Shown here one piece after another: positions 1 through 9,826 of a stretch of DNA of 64,000 nt. Position 1 is the first letter of the stretch. Each line of letters opens with the position of its first letter. The notes beneath the pieces are model-generated. The model saw only the letters and a program-made list of their open reading frames with translations, was not told where the DNA came from and did not search any database. The position numbers and the translations under genes were made by a program. The DNA is from Lachnospiraceae bacterium A4 (lineage in GTDB: Bacteria > Bacillota > Clostridia > Lachnospirales > Lachnospiraceae): NCBI GenBank assembly GCA_000403215.2, contig KE159538.1, positions 102,927-166,926 of the forward strand, given 5' to 3'.

Positions 1-317
1 TTGAAACCAAGATAAAAAGGAAAATTATGTCCCAAAATCGCCCCCGCTGCCGCATAGATTGCAAGCAGATACAAGATCTCACCGTACTGCTCGCGAAACA
101 ACAGCCGCACGGCAGTCATTGCAAGCCCTGTCTTAATAATATCACAAAATAAGACAATTGCACCTGCTTTTTTTCCAAGAACGCGGAGAGAATTTGTCGT
201 GCCCGCATTCCCACTTCCATATTTCCTAATATCAATGCCGTGCAGCCTGCCATAAATATATGAAGTCTGGAAGCAGCCAAAGACATAACCAATCAATAAA
301 CATACGAAACGAATCAT
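1..317 (-). CDS. plsY: Acyl-phosphate:glycerol-3-phosphate acyltransferase PlsY, partial
   Basis: The gene runs off the left edge, so only the first ~105 residues are present. PlsY is a polytopic membrane enzyme that moves an acyl group from acyl-phosphate to glycerol-3-phosphate, the first step of phospholipid synthesis. Visible family motifs are a first hydrophobic segment (LLIGYVFGCF), the GIDIRKYGSGNAGTTNSLRVLG block, a DIIKTG element and GHNFPFYLGFK just before the edge, which normally leads into GGKG. The start has AAAGGA upstream. It lies 27 bp after der on the same strand, a common Clostridia pairing. Confidence 0.93.
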   Translation of the reverse strand, partial: MIRFVCLLIGYVFGCFQTSYIYGRLHGIDIRKYGSGNAGTTNSLRVLGKKAGAIVLFCDIIKTGLAMTAVRLLFREQYGEILYLLAIYAAAGAILGHNFPFYLGF

Positions 318-344
318 TTTACACAAAGTCCTTTCCTAAAGCAT

Positions 345-1682
345 TTATTTCTCCTCTTTGCGTTCCCTGATAATAAATTTTAACGGCGTTCCCCGAAAGC
401 CAAACGCCTCTCGGATCTTATTTTCAAGGTATCTGGTATATGAAAAGTGCATCAACTCCTTATCATTGACAAATACCACAAACGTCGGCGGCTTCACACC
501 TGCCTGCGTTGTATAGAAAATTTTGAGCCGCTTTCCCTTGTCTGAAGGCGGCTGCTGGAGTGCCACAGCCTCGGTGACAATCTCGTTGACAACCCCAGTT
601 GATATGCGGAGGGACTGGTTTTCAATCACCATGTCGATCGTCTCAAAAAGCTTGTTCAGTCGTTGACCTGTGACCGCAGATATAAATACGATCTCCGCAT
701 AGAGCATAAAGGAGAGTGTGTTGCGCACCCGCTCTGTAAAACGGTAAATGGTCTTGTCGTCCTTCTCAATCGCGTCCCATTTGTTGACTGCAATGACAAT
801 GCCTTTCCCCCTGTCATGTGCGATTCCGGCAATCTTGGCATCCTGCTCCGTAACGCCCTCCACAGCGTCAATCACAAGCACCACCACATCTGCACGCTCT
901 ACAGCACTCACCGTTCGAATAATCATAAAACGCTCAAGCTCTTCTTTAATTTTATTTTTCCGGCGCAGACCAGCCGTGTCAATCAGCACATATTCCCTGT
1001 TATTGTATATGATTTCCGTGTCGATGGCATCCCGCGTCGTCCCGGCAATATCCGACACAATCACTCGGTTCTCTCCTGCAATTTTATTAATAATAGAAGA
1101 TTTCCCCACATTCGGTTTGCCCACAATCGCAATTCTAGGTCTGTCGTCCTCCTCGTCTGTCAGCGCCTCCTTGTCAAACAGCGCTGTCACCGCGTCAAGC
1201 ATCTCGCCAAACCCAAGCTTGTTCACCGACGATATCGGATAGGGTTCACCGATGCCGAGATTATAAAACTCATAGACATCTGCCTCCATCTTGGCAAAGC
1301 TGTCCACCTTGTTCACGACGAGCACGACAGGCTTGCGGCTTCTTCTGAGCAGATCTGCCACTTTGGCATCCGCATCAACCAGTCCCTGCCGCACATCGAC
1401 AAGAAAAATGATAACATCTGCCGTGTCAATGGCAATCTGCGCCTGCTCACGCATCTGAGACAAGATAATATCCTTGCTGTCCGGCTCGATACCGCCGGTA
1501 TCAATCATCGTAAAATTCCAGTTCAGCCAGCTCACATCCGCATAGATGCGGTCTCTTGTAATCCCCGGCGTATCCTTTACAATCGAAATCTTATCACCCG
1601 CGAGCGCATTAAACAATGTCGATTTCCCTACATTGGGCCTGCCCACGATCGCCACAATCGGTTTCTTGGTTCTATTTTCCAT
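345..1682 (-). CDS. der: Ribosome biogenesis GTPase Der (EngA)
   Basis: Tandem-GTPase needed for late assembly of the 50S ribosomal subunit. Two complete G domains are visible: GRPNVGKST with DTPG and NKVD in the first, and GKPNVGKSS with DTAG and NKWD in the second, followed by the KH-like C-terminal domain ending near [10 protein letters not shown]. The length (~445 aa) is normal. The reading frame also has an ATG 18 bp further upstream (1700), but GGAG at a usable distance and the usual KPIVAIVG beginning favour 1682; this choice is uncertain. The gene lies between the DUF512 gene and plsY on the same strand. Confidence 0.96.
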   Translation of the reverse strand: MENRTKKPIVAIVGRPNVGKSTLFNALAGDKISIVKDTPGITRDRIYADVSWLNWNFTMIDTGGIEPDSKDIILSQMREQAQIAIDTADVIIFLVDVRQGLVDADAKVADLLRRSRKPVVLVVNKVDSFAKMEADVYEFYNLGIGEPYPISSVNKLGFGEMLDAVTALFDKEALTDEEDDRPRIAIVGKPNVGKSSIINKIAGENRVIVSDIAGTTRDAIDTEIIYNNREYVLIDTAGLRRKNKIKEELERFMIIRTVSAVERADVVVLVIDAVEGVTEQDAKIAGIAHDRGKGIVIAVNKWDAIEKDDKTIYRFTERVRNTLSFMLYAEIVFISAVTGQRLNKLFETIDMVIENQSLRISTGVVNEIVTEAVALQQPPSDKGKRLKIFYTTQAGVKPPTFVVFVNDKELMHFSYTRYLENKIREAFGFRGTPLKFIIRERKEEK

Positions 1683-1751
1683 TTTATTTTGTATCTCCAT
1701 TTCTCGTGTTATAGTATACCCTCCGCAACACGCAGTATCCTGCTGTGCGTG

Positions 1752-3077
1752 TTACAAAAGTATTGCGTCCAGCAAATCCTGCCCGCTTGATTTTACAATA
1801 TCTATCCGCACTTGTAAAGCCTTTTCGAGTTCTGCGAGCGTCATATCATCCAAAAATACCGGCTCACCGCTCTTTAAAACATTCTGCGGCAGCAGCAGCT
1901 TCTCCCCCAGTCTCTGACCCATGAGCTGTGCTGACAAATCCTGCCCTGTCAACAGCCCGGAGACCGTTATCATCTCCCCGAAAAAGTCGTTTCGTATCGC
2001 ATATACATGCACTGTTATCTGCGGAAACAGCGCTGTAACCTGTTCGGCCATCTCTTTTATAAACCGGCAGGCAAGTTTTCCTGTCGCAATCGACAGCTCT
2101 CTTGGCGGTATGATCACACCTTCTGTATGTCCGAATGCGTCAAGCGCCTCCTGAAACTCATTCATCAAAAGGCGCAGCATACCGACTCCGTTTTCCAGTT
2201 GCAGATAACCGTCGTAGCGCTCCTCCTCCGGCAGTTTTTCGCCCGCAAGGATATACCACTCATCGCTTGCATGAATAAAATGCAAGCCGTATTCAGAAAA
2301 CACCCTGTCCTGCCATTTGTGTACTGTAGAAAGCACCTGCTTTGCGTCCTCCTTCGTAAAAGGCTCTAGTGGAAACAATCCCTCACGGTATTTGGACAAT
2401 CCCACCGGAACGACAGATACACTCTCCAGATTGGGCAGATAGTGCGAGAGGTCCTCAATGCTGCGCTCAAGCTCTGCCCCGTCATTGACGCCCTTGCACA
2501 GCACAATCTGCCCATTCATGACAATCCCCGCTGCCGCGAGCCGCCATGCCTTTTCCAGCGCCTGCCCTGCAAAGCGGTTGTTGAGCATCTTGCACCGAAG
2601 TTCAGGATTGGTTGTCTGAAAGGACACATTGATCGGCGAGAGGTGATATCTGATAATGCGGTCCACATCGTCGTCTGACATATTTGTCAGTGTCACATAA
2701 TTTCCTTGTAAAAACGAGAGTCTGGAGTCATCATCTTTGAAGTACAGGGTGTCCCGCATTCCCTTTGGCATCTGGTCTATAAAACAGAAAATGCATTTAT
2801 TATGGCAGGAACGGTACTCGTCCATCAGCCCATTTTCAAAAGTAATTCCTAAATCCTCATCGTATTCCTTATCAATCTCAAGAAGCCATTCCTCCCCTGA
2901 CGGCTTGCGGATCAGCACTTCAATATATTCATCCTGCGTCAGATACTGATAATCAAAAATATCTTCTATTTTAGTTCCATTAATTTCCATGAGCGTGTCG
3001 CCCGCCTCAATCTCAAGCTCCTCGGCAATACTGCCCGCGGTTACGCGCGCTACGGTGTGCAAATGCTGTTTGTTCAT
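1752..3077 (-). CDS. PDZ / radical SAM / DUF512 family protein
   Basis: A 441-aa protein with an N-terminal PDZ-like segment (residues ~8-50, GSIAEELEIEAGDTLMEING), then a CHNKCIFC cluster (Cx3Cx2C, residues ~92-99) of the radical-SAM-like type, and a C-terminal DUF512 region. The family is widespread in Clostridia and cyanobacteria and is commonly next to der; its reaction is unknown to me. AAGGA precedes the start. It sits 69 bp upstream of der on the same strand, so it may be co-transcribed with der and plsY. The [4Fe-4S] assignment is inferred from cysteine spacing alone. Confidence 0.88.
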   Translation of the reverse strand: MNKQHLHTVARVTAGSIAEELEIEAGDTLMEINGTKIEDIFDYQYLTQDEYIEVLIRKPSGEEWLLEIDKEYDEDLGITFENGLMDEYRSCHNKCIFCFIDQMPKGMRDTLYFKDDDSRLSFLQGNYVTLTNMSDDDVDRIIRYHLSPINVSFQTTNPELRCKMLNNRFAGQALEKAWRLAAAGIVMNGQIVLCKGVNDGAELERSIEDLSHYLPNLESVSVVPVGLSKYREGLFPLEPFTKEDAKQVLSTVHKWQDRVFSEYGLHFIHASDEWYILAGEKLPEEERYDGYLQLENGVGMLRLLMNEFQEALDAFGHTEGVIIPPRELSIATGKLACRFIKEMAEQVTALFPQITVHVYAIRNDFFGEMITVSGLLTGQDLSAQLMGQRLGEKLLLPQNVLKSGEPVFLDDMTLAELEKALQVRIDIVKSSGQDLLDAILL

Positions 3078-3124
3078 ATTCTTATTCCTTATTTAATCTC
3101 TGTTATTTTATAATTTTCTGCTTT

Positions 3125-3198
3125 CTTATTTCTAACTTTCCTTATTTCTAACTTTCCTTATTTCTAACTTTCTTATTTCTAACTTTCTTATTTCTACT
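3125..3198. repeat. Tandem 15-16 bp repeat in the DUF512/prs intergenic region
   Basis: About 4.7 copies of CTTATTTCTAACTTT(C): 3125-3140, 3141-3156, 3157-3171, 3172-3186 and a partial copy to about 3198. Units are 15 or 16 bp, pointing to slippage. It lies just upstream of the DUF512 start and about 85 bp upstream of the prs promoter. Confidence 0.85.
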
Positions 3199-3282
3199 CT
3201 TTAAAAACTTTTTTACTTTCATATCTTTTAAACTTATTTACGATCACATGACTGCCCTTTTAATAATAATACTAGAAATTCC

Positions 3283-3311
3283 TTGACGTGTCACTACCTG
3301 AATGATATAAA
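3283..3311 (+). promoter_or_regulatory. Sigma-A type promoter for prs
   Basis: TTGACG (3283-3288), a 17-bp spacer and TATAAA (3306-3311), about 70 bp before the prs start. A second AT-rich TATAAT-like hexamer follows a few bases later. Confidence 0.6.
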
Positions 3312-3383
3312 ATATAATAGACAATTTACGCTGGCAGCATTCATGGATAAATTGTAACCCCATCGAGAAAGGAATGGAACATC

Positions 3384-4574
3384 ATGTCATATTTGAAGCA
3401 GCTAAAAAATGCCATGCCCGTAGCGCCGCTAAAGTTAATGGTCTTAAACGGTGCTGCTGAGCTTGGAAATCAAGTAAATAACTATCTGGTCAACTTTCGC
3501 AGCAAAGTGAATAATGTTTATATTAATGACCCTGCATTTCAAGGCTACTCAGAGAAAAACTATCTGTTTCAATTCAGCACACCCCGCTTTTACAGCGGTG
3601 AGGGAAAAGCTGTACTAGATGAAACCGTGCGCGGAAAGGACGTGTTCATTCTTGTGGATGTGTGCAACCACAGCCTGACATACACCATGAATGGTTATAC
3701 CAACCACATGTCTCCCGATGACCACTACCAAGATTTAAAGCGTGTCATCGCTGCGACAAACGGAAAGGCACACCGCATCAACGTCATCATGCCCTTTTTG
3801 TATGAGGGCAGGCAGCACAGGAGAACAGGCAGGGAATCCCTTGACTGCGCCTATGCATTCAAAGAGCTCACCAAAATGGGTGTGAGCAATTTTATCACCT
3901 TTGACGCCCACGACCCTAGAATCCAGAATGCCTCTCCGCTGAGCGGTTTTGACAATTTTACGGCACATTATCAATTTTTAAGGGCACTTTTGCACTCAGA
4001 AAAAGATTTGAAACTGGACAAAGATCATATCATTGTCATCTCACCCGATGAAGGTGCACTAGACAGGGCAATCTACTTCTCGACAGTGATTGGCGCTGAC
4101 ACTGGTATGTTCTACAAAAGACGTGACTACTCTACCATCGTAAACGGCAAGAATCCAATCGTTGCCCACGAATTTCTGGGCAATGATATCGAAGGCAAGG
4201 ATATTATTATCATTGACGATATGATTTCCTCCGGTGAGAGTATGCTTGACACGGCGAGACAGTTAAAATCCATGAATGCGAAACATGTGTTTATCTGCAC
4301 AACGTTTGGTCTTTTCACAAACGGCTTTGCCGCCTTTGACAAGGCATTTGCGGAAGGCGTGTTTGACAAGGTTATCACGACCAATCTCTGCTATCGTCCG
4401 CCTGAATTGCTGACAAAGCCTTATTATCTTGAAGCGGATATGAGCAAATTCCTTGCCTCTATCATTGATTTCCTAAATCATGACCTGTCGATCGAGCCTG
4501 TGTCTACGCCGACAGAAAAAATCCGCCATATTATAAAGCTCTATCAAAATGGCGGGGAAATTTTTAAAATATAA
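3384..4574 (+). CDS. prs: Ribose-phosphate pyrophosphokinase (PRPP synthetase), long variant
   Basis: Makes PRPP from ribose-5-phosphate and ATP for nucleotide, histidine and tryptophan synthesis. At 396 aa it is longer than the usual ~315 aa. The FDAHDPRIQNASP block matches the metal/ATP-loop region of the family, ISPDEGALDRA matches the usual SPDxGGxxRA, and IIIIDDMISSGESM is the PRPP loop, where the common D-TGGT ending is replaced by SSGES. GAAAGGA precedes the ATG. Monocistronic, with its own promoter and terminator. The PRPP it makes is also a substrate for TrpD encoded further along. Confidence 0.9.
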   Translation: MSYLKQLKNAMPVAPLKLMVLNGAAELGNQVNNYLVNFRSKVNNVYINDPAFQGYSEKNYLFQFSTPRFYSGEGKAVLDETVRGKDVFILVDVCNHSLTYTMNGYTNHMSPDDHYQDLKRVIAATNGKAHRINVIMPFLYEGRQHRRTGRESLDCAYAFKELTKMGVSNFITFDAHDPRIQNASPLSGFDNFTAHYQFLRALLHSEKDLKLDKDHIIVISPDEGALDRAIYFSTVIGADTGMFYKRRDYSTIVNGKNPIVAHEFLGNDIEGKDIIIIDDMISSGESMLDTARQLKSMNAKHVFICTTFGLFTNGFAAFDKAFAEGVFDKVITTNLCYRPPELLTKPYYLEADMSKFLASIIDFLNHDLSIEPVSTPTEKIRHIIKLYQNGGEIFKI

Positions 4575-4581
4575 AAAATCA

Positions 4582-4613
4582 CAGGGCTGTCCGAGAAAGA
4601 CAACCCTGTTTTA
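4582..4613 (+). terminator. Bidirectional intrinsic terminator between prs and tyrS
   Basis: A 10-bp stem with one mismatch (CAGGG.TGTC / GACA.CCCTG, 4582-4591 with 4599-4608), 7-nt loop, then TTTTATT on the plus strand. On the minus strand the hairpin is followed by TGATTTTTT, so it may also end the convergent tyrS. Confidence 0.8.
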
Positions 4614-4640
4614 TTGCGCTCCGCTTTATTTTTTATCGTA

Positions 4641-5861
4641 TTACAGACATATTTTTTGGAAGCTCTTTTTTCCTTTTTTCAGTATAAATTCCTCCGCAAA
4701 AGCCTCTTTTGTGTAGACTGCCTTTGCGTCTGCCACCTTATCTCCGTTTACAGAGACGCCGCCCTGCTCGACTGCGCGCCTTGCCTCCGACTTCGACGCA
4801 GTCATTCCTGACGCCACAAGCAGTGTCAGAATGTCTATTGTTCCATCTGTAAACTGCTCGTCGGAAAGCACGGTCTTTGGCATGTTCTCAGAGTTTGCAC
4901 CGCCCGCAAACAATGCCGCAGCCGCCTCTTTTGCCTTCTGCGCCTCCTCTGTGCCATGCACAAGCTGTGTCAGCTCATATGCCAGAATTTCTTTAGCCTT
5001 ATTCAGCTCGCTGCCCTCCCAGCGCTCCATTGCTTCGATTTCCTCCAATGGAAGGAAGGTGAGCATTTTCAGGCACTTGATCACATCTGTATCCGACACA
5101 TTTCTCCAGTACTGGAAAAACTCGTAGGGTGAGGTTTTCTCTGCATCGAGCCACACAGCGCCGGACTCTGTCTTGCCCATCTTCTTTCCCTCTGAGTTGA
5201 GCAGCAGATTGATTGTCATCGCATGTGCATCTTTGCCGAGCTTACGCCGGATTAGCTCTGTGCCGCCTAGCATATTACTCCACTGGTCATCGCCGCCAAA
5301 CTGCATATTACAGCCGTATTTCTGAAACAGCGTGTAGAAGTCAAAGCTCTGCATAATCATGTAATTGAACTCCAAGAAGGTCAATCCCTTCTCCATGCGC
5401 TGCTTGTAGCACTCTGCTGCCAGCATACGGTTCACTGAGAAGTGCGGTCCAATCTCGCGCAGCACCTCCATGTAGTTGAGGTCTAGCAGCCAGTCCGCGT
5501 TGTTGACCATCATCGCCTTGCCCTCGCCAAATTCGATGAATTTACTCATCTGCTTCTGAAAGCAGTCTACATTGTGCTGGATTATCTCTGTTGTCATCAT
5601 CTTGCGCATGTCGGTCTTGCCCGAAGGGTCGCCAATCATCGCTGTTCCGCCGCCAATGAGGGCGATGGGTCTGTTCCCTGCCATCTGGAGGCGCTTCATC
5701 AGGCAGAGCGCCATAAAGTGCCCTACATGAAGGCTGTCTGCTGTCGGGTCAAAGCCGATGTAAAATACAGCCTTGCCGCCGTTAATCATTTCCCTGATTT
5801 CATTTTCATTTGTCACCTGTGCAATCAAGCCTCTTGCCACTAATTCCTCATACAGTTTCAT
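4641..5861 (-). CDS. tyrS: Tyrosyl-tRNA synthetase
   Basis: Class I aminoacyl-tRNA synthetase charging tRNA-Tyr. Visible motifs: [12 protein letters not shown] (HIGH motif), the tyrosine-pocket [15 protein letters not shown], and KMGKTES (KMSKS loop), followed by a C-terminal S4 RNA-binding domain ([17 protein letters not shown]). The frame is open 17 codons further upstream, but AAAAGGAGAG sits at the right distance before the ATG at 5861, giving 406 aa of ordinary length. It is preceded by a Tyr T-box leader. Confidence 0.97.
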   Translation of the reverse strand: MKLYEELVARGLIAQVTNENEIREMINGGKAVFYIGFDPTADSLHVGHFMALCLMKRLQMAGNRPIALIGGGTAMIGDPSGKTDMRKMMTTEIIQHNVDCFQKQMSKFIEFGEGKAMMVNNADWLLDLNYMEVLREIGPHFSVNRMLAAECYKQRMEKGLTFLEFNYMIMQSFDFYTLFQKYGCNMQFGGDDQWSNMLGGTELIRRKLGKDAHAMTINLLLNSEGKKMGKTESGAVWLDAEKTSPYEFFQYWRNVSDTDVIKCLKMLTFLPLEEIEAMERWEGSELNKAKEILAYELTQLVHGTEEAQKAKEAAAALFAGGANSENMPKTVLSDEQFTDGTIDILTLLVASGMTASKSEARRAVEQGGVSVNGDKVADAKAVYTKEAFAEEFILKKGKKSFQKICL

Positions 5862-5918
5862 GTTCTTTCTCTCCTTTTCCTGCGACACAGGAGGCAGCTT
5901 TTTGAACATCAAAAAACC

Positions 5919-6258
5919 TCCTCCCCTGAATATGATAAACTCAAAGGACGAGGTACGTATCTATACCACGTGTTACCACCTTTTTTCACACAGGACTCAC
6001 ATCCTGTGCCTCAGCAAGTACGGGAAAACAGCTTGAAACTCTATTTTCCGATACTCTTCCCGATATAACGTTCGGGGACTCCGTCACAGTCTACTATCGC
6101 GCAGCCTTGTATTTTGCAGTCCTAGACTTCCATTGCGCAGATTTCAATGTGCAGCTCCAAGATGTATTCACTCCCATGTTCCCTTGCGCCTCTCATCAGC
6201 CGGCGGCTTTCTGTAAGTTTCCATGAAAGCTACTTATTCTTTTCACAGCCTTTTCGAT
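5919..6258 (-). promoter_or_regulatory. Tyr T-box leader of tyrS
   Basis: Leader RNA that senses uncharged tRNA-Tyr. The T-box core GGTGGTAACACGTGG is at 5966-5980 (minus strand). Upstream, GTGAA-UAC-A places a UAC specifier at 6164-6166, just before AGCTGC, which pairs with GTAGCT to close Stem I. A terminator follows the T-box (ACCTC paired with GAGGT, then TTTTTT, about 5919-5960). The specifier matches the downstream gene. Confidence 0.9.
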
Positions 6259-6265
6259 ATTCATG

Positions 6266-6294
6266 ATTATAACTGCTGGAATACTGTTTGTCAA
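6266..6294 (-). promoter_or_regulatory. Promoter of the tyrS T-box transcript
   Basis: Consensus sigma-A promoter on the minus strand: TTGACA (6289-6294), 17-bp spacer, TATAAT (6266-6271). Transcription would start near 6258 and run into the T-box. Confidence 0.85.
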
Positions 6295-6323
6295 TAAACT
6301 TTATCCTATTTTTGATCCTATTT

Positions 6324-7436
6324 TTAATGCGATTCTATTCCAACCCATTCCACCTCTTCCATCTGGTCTATGGCACGGGCGTCGATTCCAAGTGCGCTGC
6401 ATCGTTCCTCGATGGCTGTGTCTATGGCCTCCTGTGTAACCCACTCAATACCCATCTCATCATGGCATCTGTTGAGATATGTCTCGCAAACGCTGATTTG
6501 ATCGTCTGTACATTCACTCAGATCATACATATAAAGATTCTTCTCCCCGATAATATAGACCATCACAGAAAATATGATCTCTTCATTGCCGGCAAAGACC
6601 TCATTGAAAATTGTCTCATTGCTGACAGAACTTGCCCACCAGCCAGTCAAAATCTCTGCGTTGTAAATATCTGTAAGCTTTCCGCTGCCGAGAAGCGCCA
6701 TGATGCCTGTATAGTGAGCTCCTGCCCCGGACGAGCCGTCAGACGAAAACAGTCCGTTTTTGCACGCCTTTGTGCCGCTCCGTGCCCAGCACTCATACGA
6801 ATCTGTCAAATATAACTGTCCCTGATCTTCTGTAATCACATAGACTGCATAACTGTCATCATCTGGCGCATAAATCCCAAGTCCTGAAAATTTCACCAGC
6901 AGATTTTTCTTGCTGCTGTCTGGACTATCCAGATACACATACTGCGCGTAGTCATACGAAGTCTTTTGCGAATGTTCCGGGTTCAAATACCGCATATTTA
7001 CATAGTCTCCCAGCGTTGTAAACGTATAGGACTTGCCCGGTTCTAAATTATAAACAAAACAGTCGTTCTGCGGATAGTCCGACGCGACATTCACTGGGAC
7101 TTCGTTCTTTAGAAAGCCTGCATATAAATCCATCACTGTCCCGTTTTTTTGTGGATTGTCCTCGGGCGCTTTTGATGAAATTTCCAAAGATTCGGTGGCA
7201 ATCGCATTTTGCATATTGTCATCATTTTCAGATGTGCTGCTGTTTGCGTCGTTCTCCTGCTGCTGGTCTGTATCGGAGAATCCGCCTTCTTGATTTTGTA
7301 TTTCTTGATTTTGTATTTCTTGAAAGTCTATTGTGGCAATTTCCTGTCCGTCTTGATGCTTTTGATTTTCATTGCCTGCACACCCAGCCAGTATGGTTAT
7401 TGTGCACAACAGTAGAATAATGCGCCCCTTTTTCAT
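6324..7436 (-). CDS. Predicted lipoprotein of unknown function
   Basis: The N-terminus has basic residues, a hydrophobic stretch (IILLLCTITI) and the lipobox LAGC, so it should be lipid-anchored outside the membrane. A low-complexity acidic linker follows, including a doubled IQNQE repeat (two 15-bp DNA copies) and a Ser/Asp/Asn-rich tract to about residue 85. The remaining ~285 residues look globular and end in an acidic stretch; I recognise no domain. GGAG six bases before the ATG at 7436 supports this start over the one four codons upstream. It follows trpA on the same strand after 156 bp. Confidence 0.8.
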   Translation of the reverse strand: MKKGRIILLLCTITILAGCAGNENQKHQDGQEIATIDFQEIQNQEIQNQEGGFSDTDQQQENDANSSTSENDDNMQNAIATESLEISSKAPEDNPQKNGTVMDLYAGFLKNEVPVNVASDYPQNDCFVYNLEPGKSYTFTTLGDYVNMRYLNPEHSQKTSYDYAQYVYLDSPDSSKKNLLVKFSGLGIYAPDDDSYAVYVITEDQGQLYLTDSYECWARSGTKACKNGLFSSDGSSGAGAHYTGIMALLGSGKLTDIYNAEILTGWWASSVSNETIFNEVFAGNEEIIFSVMVYIIGEKNLYMYDLSECTDDQISVCETYLNRCHDEMGIEWVTQEAIDTAIEERCSALGIDARAIDQMEEVEWVGIESH

Positions 7437-7592
7437 AATCTTCTCCATTCCATCTGCAATTTATAGATTTTACTGTCTGCCTGTATCCCCGCCAATATAA
7501 ACAAATTGTGCATTTAACGCCGTACAGGATTCAAACATCAAATACACTCGCAAAGTGTCCATAAGTTATATCGGCGCGCACAGACAAAAGTT

Positions 7593-8378
7593 TTATACGC
7601 ACGATGCCGAAACCACTGCTGCTTTCATCTCACGCACATACTGGCAGACCGGTTCAATGCAGTTTCTTCCATTCTGTGCAATAAGTTTGACGATGGCGCT
7701 GCCCACAATCGCGCCGTCCGATACAGCAGCCATTTCCTGTGCCTGCTGCGGTGTGGCAATGCCAAATCCAACGGCACATGGAATATCAGAAACCTTTTTC
7801 ACATGGTCGATCATCTCTTTGATATTGGTTGTGATGCTGCTTCGAATTCCAGTGACGCCGAGGGACGACACACAATATAGAAATCCCTTTGCCTGACCCG
7901 CTATCATTTCAATGCGCTCATTTGACGTGGGGGCAATCATGGAAATCAGTTCGATTCCAGACGCCACGCATGCACCACTAATCTCCTCCTTTTCCTCAAA
8001 CGGAACATCAGGAACAATAATTCCATCAATACCACACTCGGCGCACCTTTTTACAAACCGGTCTGTGCCGTATGTATAAACGGGGTTCATATAAGTCATA
8101 AAAACGAGCGGAACATCCACCGTTCCCCGAACCCGCTTCACCATGTCAAACAGTTTGTCAGTCGTTACTCCCGCTTTCAGTGCACGTTCGTCTGCTGCCT
8201 GTATGACAACGCCCTCCGCAATCGGATCTGAAAAAGGAATCCCAATCTCAATTAAATCGGCGCCTGCCGCCGCCATCTGCGGAATCAACGCCTCTGTCGT
8301 CTCTATATCAGGATCTCCACCTGTCACAAATGCAATAAATGCTTTCTTATTTTGAAATGCTTTGCTGATTCTGGTCAT
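7593..8378 (-). CDS. trpA: Tryptophan synthase alpha chain
   Basis: Cleaves indole-3-glycerol phosphate to indole and glyceraldehyde-3-phosphate in the alpha2beta2 complex with TrpB. A 261-aa TIM barrel with the FVTGGDP opening, catalytic Glu at residue 44 (LIEIGIPFSDP) and the phosphate-binding GFGIATPQQ region. The position equivalent to E. coli Asp60 is Glu55 (PIAEG rather than PLADG), a conservative change at a catalytic residue. AAGGAG precedes the ATG. Last gene of the trp operon, 133 bp after trpB with a hairpin in the gap. Confidence 0.96.
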   Translation of the reverse strand: MTRISKAFQNKKAFIAFVTGGDPDIETTEALIPQMAAAGADLIEIGIPFSDPIAEGVVIQAADERALKAGVTTDKLFDMVKRVRGTVDVPLVFMTYMNPVYTYGTDRFVKRCAECGIDGIIVPDVPFEEKEEISGACVASGIELISMIAPTSNERIEMIAGQAKGFLYCVSSLGVTGIRSSITTNIKEMIDHVKKVSDIPCAVGFGIATPQQAQEMAAVSDGAIVGSAIVKLIAQNGRNCIEPVCQYVREMKAAVVSASCV

Positions 8379-8407
8379 CTTTCCTTCTCCTTATCAAAAT
8401 TATAGTT

Positions 8408-8441
8408 ATACTGGCGGTCAAAAAGACTGACCGCTCAGTAT
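8408..8441 (-). promoter_or_regulatory. Intercistronic hairpin between trpB and trpA
   Basis: Imperfect inverted repeat ATACTG.GCGGTCA / TGACCGC.AGTAT with a 7-nt loop. No U-run follows in the minus direction, so it looks more like an mRNA stability or processing element than a terminator. Confidence 0.6.
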
Positions 8442-8511
8442 AAAGTTATGCAAACAGCCGCAGTGGATTATCAAAATATCCCTCTGTGATATCAAAAATG
8501 ACATAACTTCT

Positions 8512-9702
8512 TTAATCAAAAATCTCCACGCCCCTGTATCTTGCAATTGCCGCCACATCCTTATCTCCTCGCCCTGAAATGGTTACAACAAGTATCTGGT
8601 TTTTGTCAAACTCCGGCGCTGCCTTTTTGGCATAGGCAACTGCGTGGGCACTCTCAATCGCCGGGATAATGCCCTCTGTCCTTGATAAATATTCAAAGGC
8701 TTCCACTGCCTCCGCGTCCGTAACTGGCACATACTGTGCACGGCCAAGCTCGTTCAGCCGCGCATGCTCTGGCCCGATACCGGGGTAATCCAATCCCGCA
8801 GATATGGAGTAGACAGGCGCGATCTGCCCGTATTCATCTTGACAAAACAATGATTTCATACCGTGAAAAATGCCAATGCTTCCGTTTGCAATGGTCGCCG
8901 CATTCTTGGGATTATCAACGCCGAGTCCTGCCGCCTCGCATCCGATTAATCTGACACTCGTGTCAGGTATAAATTCATAGAAAGATCCCATGGCATTGCT
9001 TCCGCCGCCCACGCAGGCAATCACTGCATCGGGAAGCCTTCCTTCCATTTGCATTAACTGTTCCTTAATTTCCTGTCCGATAATCTTCTGAAAATCGCGT
9101 ACAATCATTGGAAATGGGTGCGGTCCCATGACAGAGCCCAGCACATACAATGTATCCTCCATTCGGGACGCCCACTCGCGCATGGTCTCGTTGACGGCAT
9201 CCTTGAGGGTCATCGTTCCCGAAGTTACAGGATGCACCTTCGCGCCCAAAAGCTCCATTCGATAGCAGTTAAGCACCTGTCTGTCCGTATCCTCTTTTCC
9301 CATAAAAATCTCACATTCCAATCCCATCAGGGCTGCCGCCGTTGCTGTTGCTACCCCATGCTGGCCGGCTCCTGTCTCCGCAATGACGCGCTTCTTGCCC
9401 ATCTTCTTTGCCAAAAGCACCTGACCGAGTACATTGTTGATTTTATGGGAACCTGTATGATTTAAGTCCTCCCGTTTCAAATAAATTTTCGCCCCGCCCA
9501 AATCCTTTGTCATTTTTTCCGCATAATACAAAAGCGAGGGTCTGCCTGCATAGTTTTCCATTAACTGTCTTAATTCTGATTGAAATGCCGGGTCTTTTTT
9601 GTACGCATCATATGCCTGCTCGACTTCCTGCACCGCCGGAACCAGTGTTTCCGGTATGTATTGTCCTCCATATAATCCATATTTGCCTTTTTTTGCTTCC
9701 AT
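8512..9702 (-). CDS. trpB: Tryptophan synthase beta chain
   Basis: PLP enzyme joining indole and serine to tryptophan. 396 aa, normal length. The N-terminal [13 protein letters not shown], the PLP-lysine block [14 protein letters not shown], the [10 protein letters not shown] segment and the PLP-phosphate loop [10 protein letters not shown] are all present, as is the C-terminal SGRGDKD. GGGGAGG precedes the start. It follows trpF after 124 bp in which I see nothing else. Confidence 0.97.
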   Translation of the reverse strand: MEAKKGKYGLYGGQYIPETLVPAVQEVEQAYDAYKKDPAFQSELRQLMENYAGRPSLLYYAEKMTKDLGGAKIYLKREDLNHTGSHKINNVLGQVLLAKKMGKKRVIAETGAGQHGVATATAAALMGLECEIFMGKEDTDRQVLNCYRMELLGAKVHPVTSGTMTLKDAVNETMREWASRMEDTLYVLGSVMGPHPFPMIVRDFQKIIGQEIKEQLMQMEGRLPDAVIACVGGGSNAMGSFYEFIPDTSVRLIGCEAAGLGVDNPKNAATIANGSIGIFHGMKSLFCQDEYGQIAPVYSISAGLDYPGIGPEHARLNELGRAQYVPVTDAEAVEAFEYLSRTEGIIPAIESAHAVAYAKKAAPEFDKNQILVVTISGRGDKDVAAIARYRGVEIFD

Positions 9703-9826
9703 TCTTCATTCCTCCCCTAGACGTGTTTGAAAAATCATTCCTGCCGTTTTAATGGCTGAAAGCATTTTCCCAACACACGCTAATACTTTATTTATATTCC
9801 AATTTTCCGTAGCAAAATCTATACAT

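Noticed and set aside
663..1790. Long plus-strand open frame opposite der
   Set aside because: It lies antisense to the fully conserved der gene; its composition (many His, Arg, Asn) is that of a shadow frame.
3125..3198. CRISPR or iteron array
   Set aside because: Units are 15-16 bp without spacers and there are no cas or rep genes nearby.
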